Shown piece after piece: positions 57,496 to 64,000 of a stretch of 64,000 nucleotides of DNA. Source of the DNA: Nectonema munidae (taxonomy: Eukaryota; Nematomorpha; Nectonematoida; Nectonematidae); the NCBI GenBank assembly GCA_030549495.1, contig JAUIRK010000072.1, positions 124,001-188,000 of the forward strand, read 5' to 3'. A program made the position numbers and the translations under genes. A model generated the notes under the pieces. It worked only from the letters and a program-made list of their open reading frames with translations, did not search any database and was not told where the DNA came from. The stretch's first letter is position 1; each line of letters begins with the position of its first letter.

Positions 57496-58382
57496 TAGAA
57501 CCGTGCTCTGCACGGGGCGGACAACCCGCGCGCGTTTTGCGGGACCCGCACCCGCAAGGCGGACGTGGGTTGTCCACAGCAACATTTTTGTGGGGCGGAT
57601 GCGGGAATTGAAATAGAAAGATATAGCAGGTTTGATTAGCGTGACTGATGCGTGTACAAGAGAAGAAGGAGAAAAATCAAATAAGAATGCATATTTTTGA
57701 TATATCCATTTTAAAATATTATTCGATAATTCATTTTTTTGTTTTTTTCTTTCGCACATTTTAAATGGCAACGTTACCAACTCAGCAAGCTTTATCTCAT
57801 TTGAAATCTGGCTTATATAAAATAATAAGTGTAAATAGATTGAAATCGGTCGTCTGGAAGACGTTTGGTATCGTGGTAAATGAAAAAAACACTGATTTGT
57901 ATTTTGCCGCTTTTAAAGTATCTTCCAAGCTTTCGTTTATTGTGGAAGAAAAACAGGTACTTCTATTCTTAGGAGACACAAGTACAAAATATATCGTAAT
58001 CAAACTTTACTGACTGATGCTATGAAGCCGGTTTTGAATAATGCTAAAGTTATTCGAAAGCTAAAAACGAAAACATTAAACTGGCATGCGTCCGTTTTAT
58101 AGCTAAAGATCTTAGACAATCTATGAATCTACTAAACTAACTAAAGATCTTAGAAAACAAACTATGCAAATTAAAAAAATAGAAATTTGAAAACCAAAGG
58201 GCAAATCTTTTGCGATTCTATATTCAAAATTTGAAATATTGCAATTGTTGATGAGCTTGAATTGCAGGAAACTAATTGAATTGCGGGCGGAGCGGTTGCA
58301 AATTGATATAATGCGGGGCGGATGCAAACTGAATAATTGCGGGCGGGTGCGGACAACTTTTTACAACCCGCGCAGGGCTCTA
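57496..58382 (+). mobile_element. Short hAT derivative with GC-rich ends
   Basis: The ends carry repeated GCGGGCGGGTGCGGACAAC words in inverse orientation. Outermost are TAGAACCGTGCTCTGC and, inverted from the right, TAGAGCCCTGCGCGG. Inside, 57765-58013 (MATLPTQQALSHLKSGLYKI, VVWKTFGIVVNEKNTDLYFA) looks like the start of a BED-finger hAT transposase whose finger cysteines are lost (KVSSKLSF where CKVC is usual). The frame ends after 82 codons. I found no target duplication. Confidence 0.55.
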
Positions 58383-58712
58383 ATGTATAAGCAATTATAG
58401 CTCATGGAAGCTTTTGCAACTTGGTTTATAACTCAACTCATCAGAGTGTTAAAGCTTTATCAAGCTTCTCCTCCTCTTCGGTTTCCCGAAAAGATCTAGC
58501 CAAGATGATAATAATTACCCTGATGTATCATTTTTAATTTATAAAAAGTGCGAAAAAATGTCTTTTTTTAGAGAAATTTTGTTCCTAGTAAATTTTACGA
58601 CAGCTTAACTTAAAATAAAAAACTCAATATACGTAAAAATATTTTATCCGATTTTAATATGAATGTTATTTTATAGTATTTTAACCTAAACGCAGAAGCC
58701 TTGGTTGATACA

Positions 58713-58833
58713 TATACAGTATTACGACTGAGAAGTCTTTGCACATACATTATTACGACTGAGAAGTCTTTGCACATACATTATTACGACTGAGAAGTCT
58801 TTGCATATACAGTATTACGACTACAAGTCTTTG
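58713..58833. repeat. 31-bp minisatellite, four units
   Basis: ATTACGACTGAGAAGTCTTT recurs at 58721, 58752 and 58783, with a shorter variant at 58814. Confidence 0.9.
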
Positions 58834-59163
58834 GTTTGCAATTGTTTGCTTAAAACATCAGTTGCTTTAGTCTGGGAAAAGGAAGTGTTGCATAATTATA
58901 AAATATTACTTACACTTGACATTTGATGTGAAACCTAAAATTTCATTTTTCAAAAAACAGTACTAATATAAACAGCATGTTTCTATGCGAAGCAATTTAT
59001 GCAATCTTGTTTATGTATTGGAATTTATTGAGTTTTTAGACTGAATGGGTAAACTCACACAACTTATATCAGTGAATTATGCGTACTTTTAGTTGACATT
59101 TATTTAATGCAAAATGTACATAAAATAATTTAAAATATTTTCATGCCAAGTATCTAGTAGGCC

Positions 59164-59427
59164 TTAAAATCTCCCCGGGAAGCTCAGCTTGAGAGTCCTT
59201 GTTGTGTTGGATGATAGAGAGTGCATCAAAGTGTGCGCCGTTTGATCATCAGCAACAAAAGAGAATGCATCAAGCACGACGACAAGTGGTGGATTATTCA
59301 GTTCTGAAACTCCTTTAACAAGTGAAGGATATGACGATCTCCCTAACCCTCCCTGAACACAAAACATTGGTGCTTTAAGAGCAATCGTGTCGCGCATCAG
59401 AAAAGGGGTGAAGCGCTCATTCATCAC
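59164..59427 (-). CDS. Hypothetical 87-codon ORF, unrecognised
   Basis: Open frame with balanced codon use (MFCVQGGLGRSSYPSLVKGV, LVVVLDAFSFVADDQTAHTL, SSNTTRTLKLSFPGRF). It lies in the DNAJC19 intron, same strand. I see no clear splice sites and no family match. It may be an eroded mobile-element piece or chance. Confidence 0.25.
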   Translation of the reverse strand: MMNERFTPFLMRDTIALKAPMFCVQGGLGRSSYPSLVKGVSELNNPPLVVVLDAFSFVADDQTAHTLMHSLSSNTTRTLKLSFPGRF

Positions 59428-59632
59428 AACTAATGGTTTTCACTTTAATGGAGACGACGAAGTGGAGCGAGGTGCTTCTGTAACGATATTTTAGGATTCA
59501 TGACGGACGATACAAGAGAAAGGAAGTCGAGATAAAAAGTGAAAAGAAGGGCATTCAAAGAGCGCGCGTAAGGAAAATAAAATGGTGTTATAGGCTATGA
59601 CGAAGGAGATATGAAGAAAGATGAGAGAGTAC

Positions 59633-59703
59633 TTTTATCAGGATGATTGATCAACATGATTCGCTTATGAGACTCCTTTATTTTGGCTCTACTCGCATTC
59701 GAA
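59633..59703 (-). CDS. DNAJC19: DNAJC19/TIM14 J-domain exon
   Basis: 71 bases, phase 2 in and phase 1 out. It encodes SNASRAKIKESHKRIMLINH then PDK and aligns with human [23 protein letters not shown]. The invariant HPD tripeptide that triggers the Hsp70 ATPase is intact. The acceptor reads ATTTTCTAG-like. The donor GTACTC is weak, but the phase and homology leave no doubt. Confidence 0.92.
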
Positions 59704-61357
59704 CTAGAAAATAAAAGAAAATGGGAAGGAATAAAAACAATCGACTACAATTATTAAGTTATTTGAAGGAGCCACTAAAGTAAAAGGATCAAAGTAAAGT
59801 TGAAATACACTCCACCAATCAAATACTACGAATCGAAGCGAGAATTTAATGGCGGCAAATCAGTCTGAGTCGTAGGCCATCAATCAAACGATACTAGAAG
59901 TACCCTATTTTATTGAGAACTAAAAGGCAAGGAATAAAAAGACGAAAGTCATTGTCTTTACTTGTTTCTTTTCGGAAGGCGATCCTAATTCGCTTTTGCA
60001 CGGAAAATGTATTAGTGCAGATCCTCCTAAAGGTCATCTCTTAACTGACCCTTAATTGAAAAGTGAGCAGCGTTAAAGTTGTAAGGTGAGATATTCATTT
60101 AGACCACTGGTTCCCAAGGTGGGGGTAGCGCCCCAAGGGGACACTTTGAAATTCTTGGGGCCTTGTCAAAAATTACGAATAACAAGCACGAGGCTTTAAA
60201 TTTCTTCTTGAATGTCATTATCGTGGAATTTGAAAAACTCTAAACACATAACACCTGTAATAGCATTTATTAGAAATTGACATAAAGTTCACGTTTCAGA
60301 GACATTAAACAAAGAACAAGTTTCTAGTAGAGGTATTTAATATATTTTAGTGCAAGACTGTACGGACACATTAACAAGATAGAAGGCGCTTTGTTTATTT
60401 CGAAATAATTCTACCTAGAAAAGTTACAAAGGACTGAATCTGAAAAAGACAATAATTTATTTGCATTCCCACATATCTCAAGATATTACATTACATACCG
60501 CTTGAAACATGATGTTCTACCCGAATGCGGCTATGTAACCAAAATATATTATTGCGGCCTATTCAAAAGGCAGTGGCCTGAAGTAGAGATCTTTTATATT
60601 TCTTTCCTTCTAGTTGAATAGAAATGTGTTAGTCACAGTCCTACACGATGGACGTAGTTAGGTTGATTCTTTTAAAAGCGCGCCTTAAAAGAATTAATCA
60701 TCTGAATACGCGGTCATCTGAATACCCTGCTGCATCTATACAGTCGTGTGCAATCAAACTAGCGAATAAATTTCAAAAAGATAATTAGACACCTATCCCA
60801 TTCGATACCTTTTTTGACATTTGAACATCTTAAAAATTGGAAGCGCTAAGATCCTAACACGCCACCAGTAAGAATAAGATCATTTATTTTTGATTCCTTA
60901 CCTTTTTATTATTAAATTATCATCATTTTTACAATCATTTGAAATTCCAATGGACATTGGGCCAGCAGTCTTGTGAGAGGTCCTTGCATTCAGCTCTGTC
61001 CGGCTTTACTCATAAATATGCACAGAATCCTTTTACTTTTGTTTTCGTTTGGTTTAGCGCCACTTTTTGTGCTTAAGAAAAGTGCAGTGTAGTGTATCGC
61101 ACTCTACCCCTTTAGCGAGAGAAAAGGGTTAGCTGGTGATGATGATGACGTTACAACAGCCCTTAATCGCTTCTCATCGCCACTTTCTGCTATTCATGTA
61201 TTATAAAAAGCACAACTACACTCCTTCCAATATTTCGGAAATCGGCGCATGTGCTTATCGGTGCACTCCGCACAGCAACTCCCCCAGGCCTTGCTACGCC
61301 GCCCTGATTGCACAAATTAATAAGCAAGGGGGAAGCAGATGAAAAGAATGAACTTAC
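59704..61357 (-). other. DNAJC19 intron with repeat fragments
   Basis: Contains a hAT-like end at about 60101-60170 (CCACTGGTTCCCAAGGTGGGGG) and the RTE-like tail at 60960-61145. I see no other gene. Confidence 0.6.
60960..61145 (+). repeat. RTE-like LINE or SINE 3' tail
   Basis: Second copy of the repeat at 9545-9730, with CCTTGCATTCAGCTCTGTCC, a CCCTTTAGCGAGAGAAAAGG block and the end GGTGATGATGATGACG. Confidence 0.5.
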
Positions 61358-61434
61358 CTGACAGCCAAAATCAACGAGGCTTCTCTGATCGACATTTTTG
61401 GCTCAAATCCGCTTTTATAGTACTTCGTAAGAAT
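61358..61434 (-). CDS. DNAJC19: DNAJC19/TIM14 internal exon
   Basis: 77 bases with strong donor GTAAGT, phase 0 in and phase 2 out. It encodes ILTKYYKSGFEPKMSIREAS then LILAV, matching [23 protein letters not shown] in human, the linker and first J-domain helix. The acceptor after AATTTAAG is weak in pyrimidines, so the exact 5' edge could differ by a few bases. Confidence 0.9.
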
Positions 61435-64000
61435 CTTAAATTTTAAAGCTGAGTTATCACATGCAGAAAACATCATTCAAAGTTAAGAAGTATGAGTCTC
61501 TTTGTTTACAACCCCTTTTTCCCTAAAACTACCAGACATCCTTTTCGTTTTTTTAAATCGGAATGTGGCCCTATTTGGAAGAAAGACAACTAACTTATAT
61601 TGCTCTATCCAGGAAAAAGGCATTACTAGTATGTATATTGTAGATAATTATTATACAAATCAAGCAGAAAGGTCATTCTGAATAGCATTTACATTTCAAA
61701 CACGTTAGGTCCTAAAGCACGTTTAAAATCTAAACGCTCTTTTTACAGTTTTTGACTATAGACGGTATTGAGGAAAAAGTTTATCAGAAAAAGTATTCAA
61801 CAATAGACCCTAAAATTGTAACTTTGTTAAAAACATGTTTCACAAAATAATTGAAGAATATTCTCACGATTCCAATTAATCGTCGCATTACTGAAGGATG
61901 AGCAAGATACATAAATAAAAGCTTTGGTCAAGGTATGTTTGAATAAAAATAAAAAATTTGGAAAAATGATTAATATTTATTAAGATGAAAAACTGTTACT
62001 TCTGTTGCTGTAAAATTGTTGAAAAATTGAGACACTTTTGGGTATAGCTTTTTCGATGAGTGTACTAAATATCTTCCTAAAACGACAAAACAAAGTTAGA
62101 ATTTGGATGCCAAATGTCTTTCAGAAGAAAAATATCATTTGAAAATCTTTTTTAGCATTTTAACAATTTTTCTAAAAAGTTCAGGACTTTTGACATGCTA
62201 AAAAAAAGGTTGAAATAAAGTGAGCCTTATTCCTTTAACGAGATAGATAGAGAAATATCAGGGCAAAAAGAAGTGTTAGTTGTAAATACACCACTTCTAC
62301 GCATATGGTTTTCCATTATTAAGTCCATTTTTTACTCAAAAGAGAAGCGTGAAGCTTCCAGGTGCAAATTCAAATTCAATACTAACAACAACCAAATTAG
62401 ACGAAGAAGAAAAAGTTTTTCTTTGCGTTATCAAATCTTAAGTTGAGATAAAAATAAATGCGTTGCTTATTCCGAAAGAGCATCATTGCGCTAGAGATGC
62501 GTAAAACAAAAAGATGCATTCAGCAGGTGCAACTACACACGAAACTGGGAAGGCGGCATTTTGGACATGCGAGCACGCACAAAAACCGTTTTGGCAGTCA
62601 GATCGAGGCTGGAAGTGGTGCAAATCGCAAAAAATTGGAGGGCAGTTTGTTTGCTTTAAAAATTAAGCATAACCAAGAACAAAATTTGCAAAACTTTAAA
62701 AATAACTGCCATTTTTATCTCTTTTTCAAATAAAATAAAATACTTTTATGGAATATAAAACCTTGCATTGAATCTCTTTTGAGAACACATGCTTTTCTAA
62801 AGTGCCATGGTGGCAGGGAAGACTAACGCGATGATAAGAAGGCGAGGGCCTGCGTTTTGGAGTCAGAGTCGGGAGCCGCGCCTTTTGAGAAGGAGTCCGA
62901 GCCGTAATAATTATTGCGACTGCGATTTCATAAATAGTTATTCTTACATTTTAAAATGTTGTCTTAGATAAAAAGGTTATAGTAGACAATAAATTGAAAA
63001 TCTTTTGAAGACAATACAAGAAAGACCTTAAACTACAAATACGAACCAATATAACATTTGGTTGAAGAAAATAGATTAAACATCTTCCTTGCAACACAAA
63101 GTAAAAATGTCTAAAATGCAGGAAATCTTTCAATGCCTGTCTAAAATTTGCATTCACAAACGACCTTGAAATATGGACGTCATCACGCTTTTTGAAAATT
63201 TATATTTCAAACAGATAAGTTGATGCTGTATAATTATAAATTTTTAAAGTCAAGTGGCAAAATTATACATAGGTAAAGTCATTAATGTTAAAAAGAGTGT
63301 ACATAAATAGAGTTGCAGTCTCAAATATTACAATAGAAGTCGGCTGCAAAAAAGTATAAGTGGAGTCAGGGTAGCAAAATATTTTCCGACTCTACAATCC
63401 TGGGAGGGGTGTATTGAAATTGAATTATGGCGTTAATTTGTTCATGAAGAGAAAATCAAAAGATAAAATCACTTTTTTAGGAATCGCTATCGAGCATACA
63501 ATAAATAAAATCTTTCAATGAAGAATGTCAACTGATTATTATTATTTCCTAAGCTATATTCAACGGTTATCAGAAAAGTTTGCGAACCATGTGGTATTTA
63601 TAAACAGTTAGACTGCTCGATTAGGCATAAAAACAAGAATGCAATGCCATTAGTAGAGCATAAAGAATAGAAGTGTCAGAGGTCATCAACGTGTTACATA
63701 TGCGTTAGAAGAAGAGAGGGCAAGTTGGCACTATAATAATTTTGCGTTACCCAATATTACCCATTATATATATATATATATATCGGGTAACTAGATTGAG
63801 ATTATTCTTCCGTGAAATTGTCCTACAATGTTGGTGTGAAAAATTGATTTACGTAAGAAAATGGTAGCACATTGGTCGGTCCTCTCTCGAATGCAAACCT
63901 TACTAAATCTGAGCGCTAAATTTTCTTTCATGTGAAATAGGATTTGAAAAAAGCTGAGATCAATGCAAATCTTTTCACACTAAAGAATTTTGCCACATTT
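61435..64000. other. Right-edge region, N-terminal DNAJC19 exon not found
   Basis: The membrane-anchor exon of DNAJC19 should lie here or beyond the edge; I could not find a convincing MASTV-like hydrophobic start. About 62855-63405 looks like a MITE with GGAGTCAGAGTCGGGAGCC on the left and CCGACTCTACAATCC on the right. 63768-63782 is a TA microsatellite. A GC-rich patch at 62520-62640 has no clear reading. Confidence 0.4.

Larger units (their letters stand above)
46937..59632 (-). other. DNAJC19 intron of 12.7 kb filled with transposons
   Basis: The intron splits the J domain just after HPDK. It holds hAT copy 2 with its MITEs, a piggyBac, the GC-ended hAT fragment and a 31-bp minisatellite. 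Between 47.0 and 50.9 kb I see only AT-rich sequence. It includes a hAT-like end near 48550-48622 (CCGAGTTTGACATACCTG) and, near 48010-48110, a plus-strand stretch (LEGNDGEQRTNFYRDIDYLV) that looks like an eroded mobile-element protein. Confidence 0.7.

Overview
This is a eukaryotic nuclear window, very AT-rich and full of transposons. Coding exons are short, richer in GC than their surroundings, and separated by kilobase introns packed with mobile DNA. The host proteins are animal-like, and the transposon mix (RTE and CR1/Jockey-like LINEs, hAT of several families, piggyBac, MULE with FLYWCH finger, pogo/Tigger) points to an invertebrate, most likely an arthropod such as a crustacean. That assignment is inference. 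I saw no LTR retrotransposon, Polinton or viral gene, no CRISPR array and no bacterial-style operon.

Three host genes are readable, all on the minus strand. (1) MED20, Mediator subunit 20: exon 1 at 11513-11526, exon 2 at 7481-7617, exon 3 at 2387-2694, and exon 4 from 170 off the left edge. Splice phases agree at every junction. Inside its intron 1, on the same strand and starting 16 bases after the splice donor, lies an intact intronless ORF for RNA polymerase II subunit RPB7 (10981-11496) with its own poly(A) signal. The two genes must share a promoter or overlap almost completely at their 5' ends, so one locus appears to encode a Pol II subunit and a Mediator subunit by a splice-or-polyadenylate choice. 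This is the most interesting feature of the window. (2) An NPAT/Mxc-like gene, a LisH coactivator of histone genes, starts at 36327 and runs to about 23.3 kb. Six exons are well supported, and one or two 3' exons are tentative. (3) A DNAJC19/TIM14 (Pam18) gene for the J-protein of the mitochondrial import motor: exons at 61358-61434, 59633-59703 and 46869-46936. Its N-terminal exon was not found.

Layout of mobile DNA. 3.9-6.6 kb: FLYWCH-MULE with long terminal inverted repeats, in MED20 intron 2. 12.2-13.1 kb: LINE fragment. 13.8-15.2 kb: GTF2IRD2-like hAT. 15.6-17.3 kb: a second hAT with tiny introns. 19.1-22.3 kb: RTE LINE with a complete CGGBP1-like hAT inserted. 26.2-29.1 kb: Tigger and another arthropod repeat protein, in an NPAT intron. 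34.0-36.0 kb: decayed piggyBac, in NPAT intron 1. 38.6-40.3 kb: 5'-truncated LINE inserted in a palindromic repeat. 41.6-45.9 kb and 51.1-54.3 kb: two copies of one long non-autonomous hAT-type element, each with a perfect 8-bp target duplication and carrying different secondary insertions. 54.4-56.3 kb: better-preserved piggyBac. 57.5-58.4 kb: GC-ended hAT derivative.

The rest is AT-rich sequence with microsatellites and short repeat fragments, where I see no gene.
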